DNA from: Sindora glabra
Taxonomy: Eukaryota; Streptophyta; Magnoliopsida; Fabales; Fabaceae
Length of the DNA: 64,000 bases
Direction of reading: 5' to 3'
Assembly: GCA_020226215.1 (NCBI GenBank)
Contig: CM035230.1
Coordinates: forward strand, 17,403,883-17,467,882
How positions within the stretch are numbered: the first letter of the stretch is position 1; every line of letters starts with the position of its first letter. Of this stretch, positions 34,250 through 46,289 are shown piece after piece. The notes beneath the pieces are model-generated. The model ran no database searches. It was not told where the DNA came from and saw nothing but the letters and a program-made list of their open reading frames with translations. Both the position numbers and the translations under genes were made by a program.

Positions 34250-35240
34250 AATAACTCAATTAACTCTATGTCAACTGGTAAACCTCGCAGCTCAGGATCT
34301 AGAGCATTCCTTGGTCCCAAAGACCATTCGAACCCAACGTCCAATTGTGAATTATGTACGGTCACAACAAGGCAATTTAGTAATGTATTAAAATATATAT
34401 GTATATATATTTAGTATAGTAAATTATGTGTAAATTCTCGCAACCAAAAATTTCAATACAAAAAAAGTTTGTAAAATGTTATCATATTGCTACTACAATA
34501 ATATTTGTAATTTTAAAAATTAAACCAGAAAGTATAAATTGTTTAAGAATTGGTACAGCTTTTGAATTATAGCATTAATAAAGGCTCTATTTTGCACAAA
34601 TAACTAATAAGTTAATTGATAACTAATTAATTAGTTAATAACTAATAAACTAATTAATAACTAATAGTTGATAAGTTAGTTGATTATATAAAAAATGTTT
34701 CAAAAAATTAGTTTATAGAATTAACTGAAATTGTAAAATAATATAAAAGAATGGATTAATAGAAATATATATAAATTTAAATAATTCATACTTATCTAAA
34801 GATAAAATTATATTAATGCAATTAAAATACTTAAAATAAAAATATAGTATCTAATATTTAATTAATTATATCTTATAAAATTACATATGTATTTACATAA
34901 TTTTTATTTTATTATTATTCAAAATAGAAATATAATTATTTTAAGCATAATTAATTGATTTAATTAATTAAAATTAAATCAATTATATTTTTTGCATCAT
35001 AAATTAATAAAAAGTATAAAGATAGATTTAGAAAAAAAAATTTAAAGATAGTAATTGAGTAATTAATTAAATCAGAATTTATTTTTTTAAATAGACTAAT
35101 GTGCAAAATATTTTTAAAAATTAATTTATAATTTATTAATTAATTCAATAAATTATAAATTAATTAATTTATTTTACGAAACAGAACTAAGTTGTACACG
35201 CAGCACTTAACAACCATTGTTATGACCCAATTTTCAAGTA
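34250..35240 (+). repeat. SINE-like tandem unit, copy 2, interrupted by a MITE
   Basis: Matches copy 1 from the head (box A-like ACTCTATGTCAACTGG at about 34264; box B-like ATTCGAACCC at about 34327) to GCATTAATAAAG at 34578. After the insertion it resumes at about 35186 with AACTAAGTTGTACACGCAGCACTTAACAA-type sequence, matching copy 1 at about 34145-34170. An open stretch on the opposite strand (34105-34365) is not credible as a gene. Confidence 0.45.
34578..35185. mobile_element. hAT-type MITE (about 0.6 kb)
   Basis: Splits SINE-like copy 2. The ends are inverted and similar (GCTCTATTTTGCACAAATAA at the left; TCTGTTTCGTAAAATAA read from the right). The left subterminal part is packed with TAACTAATAA-type repeats. 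It resembles plant hAT MITEs with CTGTTTG-like ends. A clean 8-bp target duplication is not visible. Confidence 0.5.
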
Positions 35241-35574
35241 GAAAAAGTATAGGAGGGTCTGTTCTATTGTCCCTACATGATACAATACAAATTGTAATAT
35301 TACGGTCGGTTATTCTTAGCTCCCCTTCTCTATAAAGTGGTATCACTGTTACAAATTTTTAATTAAGTATTACAATTTTTATAAAAGTTTAAAAAGTTTT
35401 GAAAACTTTTCAACATCAAACAATGTAGTTACAATTTTTTATATATTTGTTGCACGCAGAGTACAATTTCTTTATAAAAAATTACAAGATTTTGTATAAG
35501 AGGTTGCAAATTTAATAATTTTTAAGTTAAAATTTTACAAACACTCATCACTTTTTTCAAAGGCATATATGGCA

Positions 35575-36460
35575 AAACCCATATGTTAATAGGGTTGAAT
35601 CGGTTGATAAATAGATAAGTTACATAAATTTGGATAGATTGACCGTAATCCATTTATGTATTTGTGACCCAATCAAATTTTTATATGGGTCATGAATAGG
35701 GGTAAAAGTAAGTTAGGGTAAGTTAAGTTAGGCCTAAAATAGATTAGGACAACACAAAAAGCAAAAACATAATTTGTCTAGCCTAATCTATAAACCTATA
35801 ATAGATTGAAAATTTAATTTGTCTTAGTTCATGCGTAATTTTTTAAAGTTTGAATTGTTTATTACCCTACACATGCCTATTAATAATTAATAATTATTCT
35901 TTAAAAACATTATTAGAAGTAAAATTAAATTGATTCAAACCTACTTTTGATTATATCGAGCACAACTTAACTAAAATAGAAAGATATTTGAATTCAAACT
36001 AATAATAATATTTTAATTTCAACTTGTCTTTACTAATTAAAAAATGTAAAATTTAAAGTTTGACTCAATTCGAACTCAATTTGATGTCAAAATAATATTA
36101 ATATAAAATAATAATTTTATATTGATCAATTAATTAATATAATATAAGTTAAAATTAAAAGAATGAGGATTTGTTAAAATTTTTCATATAATTTTTAAAA
36201 TATATATAAAAATATGGGTCGGCCTAGTAGGCTAATAGAACAAGTTTTAAATAATATGGTTAAACCTATTTTATAATAAAAGTTAAAAGTTCAGCCTAGA
36301 CAAAATATATTTTAGAAATAGATTAACCTAAATAAAAAATAAGTTAGACTCTAGGGGCTTATAGGTCAGGTGGCCTACTTTGATCCCTAAACTCATAAAG
36401 TAACTCGTGACTCAAGAATTGAAGGGTCAAATTCAATATCCATCCATGCAAAATTATTTC
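35575..36460. mobile_element. Outer MITE-like repeat hosting copy 2 of the TIR family
   Basis: Sequence on either side of 35697-36390 reads as one continuous repeat (GGGTTGAATCGG...GACCCAATC, then CTCATAAAGTAAC...TTGAAGGGTC) once the inner element is removed. Low certainty on class. Confidence 0.3.
35697..36390. mobile_element. TIR-type MITE-like element, copy 2 (694 bp)
   Basis: The termini are inverted repeats: TAGGGGTAAAAGTAAG at the left and TAGGGATCAAAGTAGG read from the right. Internal sequence aligns with copy 1 at 30886-31681. No open frame. Confidence 0.55.
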
Positions 36461-37713
36461 ATACTTCAATTATAATACACGTCCTTACTTTTAACCAATA
36501 ATGAAAATTAGTTGTTAATTTTGTGGAACCTACATAAATTGAAAATTATATTCTTCAATTTTAAATGCATTGGAAATTGTAGATGATCTTTCCCTATTGG
36601 CTAAAAGTAAATATATATGTTATAAATGGAGTATTAAAAGAATTTCCCTCCATCCATTTACAAATTTAATTATGAGTAGATGTGATATTTAGTTCCTTAT
36701 TTATGAAATTGGTGATTATTATATTCTTTAAATTTTATAACTAGTATTATTAGTCTCTTATTTTTACATTTGTTATCATTATTTGTCCCTCTTTTCGCTT
36801 ACAAAGTTAAAATAAAAAAAATATTGAAGTAAATTGATAAATTCCATCATAATAATGTTAAGTACATATTTACTTCCTAGTTATTTTTTTTATCAGTTGT
36901 TTCAGTGGTATTAGGGAAAGAAGAAACAAATAATTATAACGATGCAAAAATAAAAACTAGTAGTGCTAATTTTAAATTTTGAAGTATGTAATAGTTATCA
37001 TCTTCATAAATATAGGATTGAATATCATGTTTAATTTTTTAGTATTACTATTTTTACATTATTTTATTTTATCTTTTTTATCTCCCTTAATGTTTTGGTG
37101 ACATCATGAACATATTTTTTAATATTGGTATTTTAGATTATATTTTTATTTTCTCAATAAAAAGTAATATTTTAGTATTAAATTTTAAATTTTATTTTAA
37201 CTCTCTTCTTAAATTGTAATTTATCTTTACTATTTAATCACATAAGTAGTTATTTTTTTATTGCTATGTAAAATTAAAAGAAGTAGTAAATTAAGAGTAG
37301 AATTTTTTTTAATTATCACACCTGTCTTTTTTTTCCTTAACTTTTTTCTAAATATTACACATAAAACATGTATAAACATGAAAATCAAATAAATTTGATT
37401 TGAAACTAATATCTCTTTAAAATTTGAAATTTCCAAAATAAAAAAGCACAATTCATGAGAAATTTTAATATCGAGAACATATACTCAAATTCATTGATCA
37501 CAACATCATTAAAAGATTGAAATTTCAAAACCACCTACATTTAAACAACCTGAGTCTTAAAGTCTTAAAATACATCCATGAGTAAACAAAGTTACTCATT
37601 CTTATATTTTCTCTCCCATAAATTAAGAAAAAATTGATTTACTCAATTTTCATACCATTTGAAAATTGAAATTTGAAGCTTAAAGTATTGATCCACAAAT
37701 AATGATTAATGGA
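36461..37713. other. No gene seen
   Basis: AT-rich DNA with scattered short homopolymers. No supportable open frame or repeat. Confidence 0.4.
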
Positions 37714-38400
37714 TACTACAAGAAATAATGTTTTCAATGATGATACTTTTTGCAACAATAAAAAATTAATCATTGATGATACATAAGAATACTTTTACTA
37801 ATGACAAAGGCATCAGTGATACATCAAAATTTTATGGCACAAAATTTTTCAATTAAAAATTAGTTTAGAACTAATAACAATAACAAACTCATCAGTGAAA
37901 ATAAGGAAAAAATTTTGGCTGGAAAATGGAATCTTTAACAACAATAGTTGCTATCGATGAAAATAAATAAAATTTGATCATCAATCTACCTAATAAACTA
38001 CGATGACTTAGTTGCCATTGAAAACACTAGCATTTTACTAATAACTCTATCATCGATGAAGAGCACCTAAGAAATTGTGCCACCCGGACTTCCATGTACT
38101 TTACCGAAGACCATGTCATAAAATGCCATGCCCTTTCAACGACGATTGAGTCATCATAATTTATTAAGCAGATTAGCAGTTAAATTTTCTTTATTTTCAT
38201 CGATGATAATTATCATCATTGAAGATTCTATTTTCTCACCAAAACTTTTACCAATAATTGTGTCGTCATTGAAAGCTTTTTACCTACAATCCTTTAACAA
38301 TAATCGAGAATTATGTAGGAATGGCCTTCAAGTATAAATATCCCTGAGTGCTATTTTAGTCTTATTTGCGTGAGGAGAGGAAAAAGGCACAACAGAGAGA
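37714..38400 (+). mobile_element. CACTA (En/Spm) transposon end with subterminal repeats and promoter
   Basis: Starts TACTACAAGAAA, one base off the plant CACTA terminus CACTACAAGAAA. It is followed over about 590 bp by at least ten short subterminal repeats of the form ATCATTGATGA in both orientations (for example 37735, 37772, 37989, 38054, 38200). A TATAAATA box follows at 38333 and a GC-richer leader at about 38365-38400, as expected for the transposase promoter. No transposase frame and no matching second end were found, so the element is truncated or reaches beyond recognition. Confidence 0.6.
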
Positions 38401-39749
38401 CGATAATTTTGGTAGGATTTATTTATTTTTTGTATAAGTTTTATTATTTTTTAACAGTGTAGCATATTTTCTTATTTATATTTTTTTGAATTATTAGTTT
38501 TAACTGTTATTAATTGGTGTTAATGTTTGATGTTTGGTCTCCATTTAATATCCATTTGATGTTTGACATTTGTTAATTGATATTTGACATTTGGTCTCCA
38601 TTTGAGAAAAGTTTTGATTTTTACAAGTATACATGTTTTAAGACCTTACCATGGATATTAAATGATAGTTACATTAAAGTTTTAAAGAAAAAATTATTTT
38701 GAAAACTATATTTGAAATTCTTGAGTTCTTCACTAGAATCTTGAGCAAAATTCTATTTTTGCAAGAAGAACTTATTACACTTGTTTCTAAACTCTTTTGA
38801 AAATATTAGTACACATTTATATTAAAGTTTTTAAAGCAAAATCAAATTTAAAATGAGCATTAAAGCTCTTAGTTTTGTGCTAGAAAATAACACTAAGAAT
38901 TATACTTTTCAAGGTGAAAAATTGTTCCTATAAAGCAATTTACTAGTGAAGGGTTTTGAATGTTATTGTAAAGTGTTTTGAGCAAGAAAATGGTTGAAAT
39001 ATGACATTTAGTATCTTTTTTTCAAGGCTTTAAATTTCTAAAAAAAACTTACAAAAATTTGATTTAAATTTTGGTATTTCAAAGTAAAGAGTGTAGTTAA
39101 AACTTAGTGAAGGTTTGTGCTTCTATGCATGTGTATTTGATATGGAAATATGATGAAAATGTGTATTTTTTATACTAATGTATAGTGCATATTTATACTT
39201 AAGTAATGAAAAGTATTTTTCTTACTTGTTAGAATAATACATAAAGTATAGGCTTGAATATGCTTAAATTTGGAAATAAAGGAACTTAGAAAACAAAGTT
39301 TTTCCTTCATGATTTTAATGGGTAAAAATTATGTTATGGTTAATTTTTAAAGCAAAAATCTTGCTTAATATAGCATAGAATTGTCTAGAAATATTGTTTC
39401 AGAATGATGCTCAAATGTGGAAAGAACAGATGTGAAATATAGAAGTAGTTTTGCATGTTTCATGCTAAAAACCATGAGCATGAGAATGCTTTTAGTGCAT
39501 GAATTGAGTTGTGAATTATACATGCACTAATAAAATGATAAGATATAATGAACTTTTGTTTTGAGCACTAAGATATATAATTTAGCTAATGAATGTGAAA
39601 GCTTGAATGCTTAATATATTCACTTGAAATATGACATGAATACTATTTCACTAGATTATATTATTGTGAATATGATATTATTTATGCGATGTTAATAGTG
39701 TGGATGGTATTTTGACTCTAACCTATTGAATGCTATGAAATTGTGAGAA
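38401..39749. other. Unassigned AT-rich stretch, possibly the CACTA body
   Basis: Contains a locally duplicated TTTGGTCTCCATTTRA motif (38535-38605) and many short open frames of no recognisable product. Confidence 0.3.
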
Positions 39750-40015
39750 AGCATATGAAGATTACATAATTCTATCTTCACTAATGAAAGTATTGGAAGA
39801 CCATTAGTTTGTATTCACTAAAATAACAAAGTAATCTAAATACTATAAGTCTATATTCACTAAAATGAAGAGTGTTAGAAGTCTGAAAGCCTATCTTTAC
39901 TATAACAATCTAAAATGAAAGGTGCCAAAAACCTAAAAGGTTAACCTCACCATAATGATTGGTATAAAATAGTGTTAGAAGCCTAAAAGGCTAACTTCAC
40001 AATACCTAAAGGTTA
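39750..40015. repeat. Minisatellite, about 50-65-bp units
   Basis: Four to five diverged units built on a CCTAAAAGGCTAACTTCAC-like core with a TAAAATGA...GTGTTAGAAG tail. Unit lengths vary. Confidence 0.6.
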
Positions 40016-40287
40016 GATAAAACAAAGTTAATTTTGATGTAACAATGTAGTGACCCTACATACCTTTTGCCATTTCTATTGTGTGATTATATATAATATA
40101 ATACTTGTGATTTTTTCAATTTAATCTTTTTATTTATATCAATACTGCATATAAAAATGTTATGCATGAAATTAGGGCTAGAATTTTTTAGGTTACCTAA
40201 TGGTAACCACCCTTCCGCCCAACCGAGACAGTGATGGGTTCTCTACCCCTGTGGGGATAGAGCAACAGAAGTTTTGAGAATTCAAGA

Positions 40288-40391
40288 GAAGGTCACGGCG
40301 AGACAAGCCATTTATCATTAACGATAGGTGTCAAGTGAAAGTGCAATGATATATACAGCTGAGGCATCCTAACAAATCGATAAACTTAAAC
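40288..40391 (+). pseudogene. rrn4.5: Plastid 4.5S rRNA copy
   Basis: Starts GAAGGTCACGGCGAGAC and follows the plastid 4.5S rRNA over its normal length of about 103 nt, with several G-to-A changes and a small insertion (about 40320). It would not be transcribed by plastid machinery in the nucleus. The upstream 100 bp matches the 23S-4.5S spacer. Confidence 0.85.
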
Positions 40392-40614
40392 CTTGTTTCT
40401 ACATGACCCGATCATTTTGATCAGGCACTGGCCATCTATTTTCATTGTTCAACTCTTTGATAACATGAAAAATTAAAAGCTTTGCCCTCCCTCTCTATCT
40501 ATCCAAGGGATGGAAGGGCAAAGGCCTTTGGTGTCCCCTCCAATCAAAAATTAAGGCCTTATAATCAATAGCCAATATACTTTTCTCTCATGTTTTTCTT
40601 CGTTCATGGTTTGA

Positions 40615-40736
40615 TATTCTGGTGTCCTAGGCGTAGAGGAACCACACCAATCCATCCTGAACTTGGTGGTTAAACTCTACTGCGGTGACAATATTGTAAC
40701 AGAGGTCCTACAGAAAAATAGCTCAGCGCCAGGATG
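40615..40736 (+). pseudogene. rrn5: Plastid 5S rRNA copy
   Basis: About 122 nt from TATTCTGGTGTCCTAGGCG to the matching GCGCCAGGATG end. Carries transitions and a few other changes in the 3' half. Confidence 0.88.
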
Positions 40737-40988
40737 ATAAAAAGCTTAACACCTCTCATTCTTATATCTTTTTCATATTGAAAAAAGTAATTAAGAATGA
40801 AAAAAGAAAAGGTCATCTTATTTAAAACCCCAATTATGAAATCCCTTCTCTCCCACTTCACACCTCAGAACGCACCGTTCTTATAGAGAGAGAGGCGTTT
40901 TCACATCTTCTTAAGCCGAAATGGCTGGGGAGTGCAAAGTTTCTTTTTTTAGGGTACTCTAGGAAACAAATCCAGTGGAGATAGGGTG

Positions 40989-41062
40989 GGGCTTGTAGCT
41001 CAGAGGATTAGAGCACATGGCTACAAATCACAATGTCGGGGCTTCAAATCTCTCCTCACCCA
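40989..41062 (+). pseudogene. trnR-ACG: Plastid trnR-ACG copy, anticodon mutated to ACA
   Basis: 74 nt, from GGGCTTGTAGCTCAGAGG to CCTCACCCA. Relative to the plastid gene (from memory) it has about nine substitutions, nearly all C-to-T or G-to-A, including one that turns the anticodon ACG into ACA and others in the anticodon stem. Confidence 0.85.
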
Positions 41063-41743
41063 CAACCAGCTAAAAAGGGAAGGACCCTTCCCTCTGGAGG
41101 TAGGAAAATAATGATCGAGATAGAGGACCCAAAGCTATGGAACTTAGGTGTAGGTATTTTGTCGAAATGGAATGGCCTTACCTTACTTCTCTTTTTATTT
41201 ACTTTTTATTTCTATTTGAAATATTTCTATTTAAAAGTAATAAATATATTAATAAATATATTAAGTTAATAAATATATTAAGTAATAAAGAAAGCATTTT
41301 TTTTCGTAAATGGTTCCTTTTTTGAAATGAACTAATTTGTATATTTTTTTATTTTACTCCTTGTAATTCTTCCTCGGCCAGGCTTGGGTAGAATAGCAGA
41401 GCAAGTAAAGTATTAGTAATATAGCTGTGTTCCTCCTCATTAATATATTTGCTTGCAGTAATTGTGGCCTCTTGGGAGAATTGATGACTGCATCTTTGAT
41501 GCACTTGCTAGTACTAGTACATTTGAGAATTCTTAATTGGTTAGTCTAAATAGCCCTAGACTATGGAACAAAGGAGTATCTCGGACCTAAACCGAGGTAT
41601 TGATGGTGATTCTCAAATATCAAAGGACGGAATGGGATACAATGAGATAGAATGCAATAGAAACAAAAACACGAGGAACGCAACTCTTAATGGTCAAAGC
41701 AAACCCTTTCATTCCGAATTAAAGAATTCGGAATGAATCAAAT

Positions 41744-41815
41744 CTCCCCAAGTAGGATTCGAACCTATGACCAGTTAGTTAACAGCCGACTACTCTACCA
41801 CTGAGCTATTGAGGA
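41744..41815 (-). pseudogene. trnN-GUU: Plastid trnN-GUU copy
   Basis: 72 nt on the minus strand, ending CTTGGGGAG. The GTT anticodon is retained, with about five C-to-T/G-to-A changes in the D-arm and stems. It may still fold, but it lies in a plastid insert and is presumed inactive. Confidence 0.85.
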
Positions 41816-42156
41816 CAATGGGAAATTAGATCTCATAGAGTTCAATTCCCGTTCTCAACCCATCACTAATATGAGCTCAAAGTTTCCTTTGTAACTCGCA
41901 AAACTTCTTTGTAATGGCTTCATTCCATGCCTCATTTCATAGGGAACCTCAAAGTGGATCTATTTCATTATATTCCATCCATATACTAATTCCATTCATT
42001 TAATATCCTTTTCTTTGGTGTCATTGAGATAAGAGATGTCATTTCTAGTCTATATGTTTCTATTTCTATATATATATGGATATAGATATGGAAAGTTAAA
42101 AAATCATCATATAATAATCCAGAAATTGCAATAAAAAAGAAAAAGGGAGGTTTGTG

Positions 42157-43725
42157 ATGATTTTTCAATCTTTTATACTAGATAATCTAGTAGCCTTATG
42201 CATGAAGATAATGAATTCATTCGTTGTGGTCGGACTCTATTATGGATTTCTGACCACATTCTCCATAGGGCCCTCTTGTCTCTTCCTTCTTCGAGCTCGG
42301 GTTATGGAAGAAGGAGAAGAAGGAATTAAGAAGAAAGTATTAGCAACTACTAGTTTTATTACGGGACATCTCATGATGCTCATATCAACCTATTATGCAC
42401 ATTTTGCATTTAGCATTGGGTAAACCTCATACAATAATTGTCATAGCTCTACCGTATCTTTTATTTCATTTCTTTTACAATAATAACAAACACTTTTATA
42501 ATTATGGATCCACTAGGAAAAATTCAATGCGTAATTTTAGCTTTCAATGAGTATTCCTAAATAATCTTATTTTATTATTGTTGAATTATTTATTTTTACC
42601 AAGTTCAATGTTAGTCAAATTAGTCAACATTTATATATTTCTCAATAACAAACAAATTTCATTCCTAATAAGTAGTTTTATTAGTTAGTTAATTAGTTAG
42701 ATTTTGATTATGAAATGGATTAGATTGGTATTAGTATGGATACAAGAAAATTATTCTATTAAATTGAATATCCTTATTAGATTAAGTAAATTTATTATGT
42801 CCGAATTGAAAAATTCTATGTCTTAAATCATTAGTATTTTTTTATTTCCTATCTATATTATTTAGGCAAAACACCGCCATCGATTTTGATTAAGAAACTA
42901 AAAGAAACTTCAAAAAGTAATGAAATTGAGAAACAAATAGATGGATACAAAATGAAGGGAAATAAACAAGAAAAAAAGAGATTTACCGAAGAAGATCTTT
43001 TTACTTCTATTTTTTTGGAAAAGGGAAAGGATTCATACAAAATTGATGAAACAGAGGAAAAAGACATCTTCCAATTTGAAAAACCTCTTATAAATATTCT
43101 TTTTTATTCTAAACGATGGAATCATCTTGTTAGATATATAAAAAATGAGCGATTTGAAAATGCTATAAGAAATGAAATGTCACAATAATTTTTTTATCCA
43201 TGTCAAAGTGATGGAAAAGAAAAAATATCTTTTATGTACCCACCTAGTTTGTCAATTGTTGTGGAAATGATACAAAAAAAAAGTGTCTCTTTTGACAACA
43301 AAAAAACTCTCTCATGAATTGAATAATTATTGGAGTTCAACTAATGAAAAAAAAAGAAAGAGCCTCAGCAAAAAATTTGTTAATAGTGCAAAAGCTCTAG
43401 ATCCTCGTACATGGTGAATAACCAAATTTCAATTGAAATGAAATCTTTAGGATAAATCAATGCAATTTAGGAGGACTTAATGAAAGGGCATCAATTCAAA
43501 TTCTGGATTTTCGAATTGAGAGAGATCAAGAATTCTCACTATTTCTTAGATTCATGGATAAGCCAATAATGACAAAACATTTTCTTATAATTACAACATG
43601 CGTAAACAAAAATTATTTAATATGGAAAATGATATCCTTATCAAGAATTATACAGGAAAAGATGGTATTATAGATATGGAAAAAAAACTTAAGTGGTTCC
43701 AAGTAAAGCTAAATTTCCACTCTAA
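42157..43725 (+). pseudogene. ycf1: Plastid ycf1 (Tic214) 5' fragment, frameshifted
   Basis: Begins with the ycf1 start MIFQSFILDNLVALCMK and reads the first 89 codons with membrane-segment features (VVGLYYGFLTTFSIGPSCLF). A one-base insertion near 42400 shifts the frame and gives a stop at 42421. The protein can be followed afterward in other frames (KPHTIIVIALPYLLFHFF; then open 42886-43188 ending RYIKNERFENAIRNEMSQ, a known ycf1 segment). The part after about 43410 is less certain as ycf1. The full plastid gene is several times longer. In plastids the protein belongs to the inner-envelope import machinery; this copy is dead. Confidence 0.85.
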
Positions 43726-46289
43726 CCCATAAGTTGACTTGAATAGCTTGAAAGCAATGATGTTTTAGCTAAACTTAAAGGCCACATCTATTTATATGTA
43801 ATCTATGTTTGGACTCAACATTAATAGAGATAGAGCTTAGTCAGTTGTATACCATCAACCACTAATCTAGCTACCCATCATGTTTTGCTCAAGTTCATGC
43901 TTCCATCATGGCCATTTGTCACCCCATCAACACCGAATTCCTCCATTTCAAGCACTTCGCCACTCCAGGTTCATGTTTTAAAAGCGCCACCACTCGAGTC
44001 TACTAGTGCACATATGAGCAACAAAGCAATAGTTTTAAAGTTAAGCCATGGAAAATCTCTAACATTGTTAAGACACCTTTTCACATTTTTTTTTTCTTTC
44101 TTATCTACATTGGGGTTCTTAATTTTTGTTTCCCATCTACATTTGGATTCAATTTAGGATTAGGGTTTTTTATCTAAGTTGAAAAAAATTATCATTTAGG
44201 GGAATGAATAAGACTAATATTATGTGGTTTTAGTTGCTAATAAACTAAGATTGAAAAAAAAGTTGATCACATTTGCTCATGTTTATTATTTATTATACAT
44301 TATTATACATGTATAATTTATCCAAGATTAGTATGTATTTTCTAGCTTTGATTTGCATTTAATCATCTTCAGTGTAATCTGTGAGCATAATGATTTGAGT
44401 TTTTTTATATCTATTATGTTATTCCTCTTTAACTATAATTTTTTTCAATGTTTAATGTGTACTTTAATATTGAGATTTATTGTATTATAATTTAATATTT
44501 AGTTATTATTCTATTTACTTTGTGTTTATCCGATGAATGAATCATTGTTTATTTCTTCTAAGAAGAATAGATATTTCATTTCTTCTCTTATATTGTATAA
44601 TGTGCAATCAAGAAAATAGAGCAATTTTTTTTGTTATCAAAACAAGCATCAATAGCCAATCACAAACTACTATAAACCACCAGAACTCAATTATACCTGA
44701 CTTTATCACTTAAGGTTAGTTTCAAGGTGTTAATCAATTAGTTTCAAATAAAGTTTTAGTGGTCATCAGGCTAGTGGCGGTTGTGTGGAAAAGGACTTTT
44801 AGTTAACCCTAACTGCCTAACTTCCACTCTTACATAAAATGTTTAAAAAAGGATTTATCATGAGAAAACCTATTTGAATATATGTTTGTATATATTTGAT
44901 TTTCTGGCTAAAACCTATTAGAAAATCGATCTGATAACGATTCACTAAGTAATTAAATTACTCACTATAATTGTAGATATTATTTTTAGATAATACACTT
45001 CCAAATGGTGCCCAAGAAAATTGATATTTCATGGCATGCATAAGAAACTGCTTATGAATCGTTTAAACTAGAATTTTATTTCAATATAGGCAATAGTTAC
45101 AAGTGATTTCCAGTACCTAAGGACCATCCCATCTCTAACATTGATGATACCGTCAACAATTAGTCTAGTTAATAATTATCATATTAAAGTATATGTTTTT
45201 AAATCTTATTTTCTATATTTATTTTGTAACTTGACTATGATGATAAAAAGGTTAACTACATAAGCCTAAGCATTTTGTATGAATAATGCTCGAATAAATA
45301 CATATATATTATGCATATGTGTGGTTTTACTAAAAAGATGTTTTTGTGATACAAAGTGCCATAATTTTTCAAAAGAAAGAGGGAAAAAGAAATTATTTTC
45401 AACATTCAACTTATTTTATAAATATATTTAGACTTTAGAAATGTTTTCATACCTTTGAAAACCTCCATGAAGGGAAACTTTCCTTATAAAGGAGTTTTCT
45501 GAAGTAATAAGTTATAAAAAAGAAGGTTCTTGGTGTTGTTGTTTATTTTGGGATAAGGTTCCTTTTTTTGAAGTCATTATTTGTTGTTAGAATTTTAAAA
45601 GATCATACCTTCTTCAATTAAGGGAAGTTGTTCTCTGATTAGTTGTTAAAAAAATTTGTGAATTTCCAAACTTAAGGTTTCTAGATTTTTCATGTTTTCA
45701 AAAAATGAAAAGCTTATAAAAATATTTTTATTGAAAAGGTTTGTAAAGATATTTAGTTAATGTCTTTATGTTGGTCAAGATAGTTCAAAAATAGGTCATG
45801 ACATTTGCTGTCTTGAAGCTATGAACAATAATTTAATTAAAGTATTATTTTGTTAAGTTTTATTAATAATGTGGTTGCAAATTAGAGAAAAATAATTTGG
45901 TCTAGAGTTATGATTTATTTTAGGACATGAATTGAATCAAGATGCTCAAAAGTAGAGGTCATGCATAATGCATATGATTTCTCCATTAATTTTTGGAAAT
46001 GTGGGTAACTTTTAACGCTTCAAATTACAGGTGAATTAAATGAAAAAAGACAAAAGCATAGATAGATAAAGTATAAATTTTCAATTAAAATATAAAGTTA
46101 TGTGACATTTATAAGTTACTATGTAAACATAGCTAATTTTTAATCATAGCCATTAATGTGATATCTGATGAGATCAAAATGCTATTATTTACTCTTTGTC
46201 TTAATTTTTAACAATATTACAATATTATATTATGGTTATTCGAAAGACTAAGCATTAATTGTTAATGTGAAATTTTTACTTATTCTATA
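43726..46289. other. No gene seen
   Basis: AT-rich DNA right of the plastid insert. An open stretch at 43885-44157 (90 aa, Ser/Pro-rich, no motif) is the only longer frame and is not supported as a gene. Confidence 0.4.

Larger units (their letters stand above)
40185..43725 (+). mobile_element. Nuclear plastid DNA insert (NUPT), rrn4.5 to ycf1
   Basis: About 3.5 kb of plastid origin in the native gene order and orientation: rrn4.5 (+), rrn5 (+), trnR-ACG (+), trnN-GUU (-), ycf1 (+). It derives from one end of the plastid inverted repeat running into the small single-copy region. Differences from plastid sequence are mainly C-to-T and G-to-A. Left and right edges are approximate. Confidence 0.9.

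Noticed and set aside
43885..44157. 90-aa Ser/Pro-rich open frame
   Set aside because: No motif, no promoter or splice context that can be supported, and within otherwise featureless DNA.
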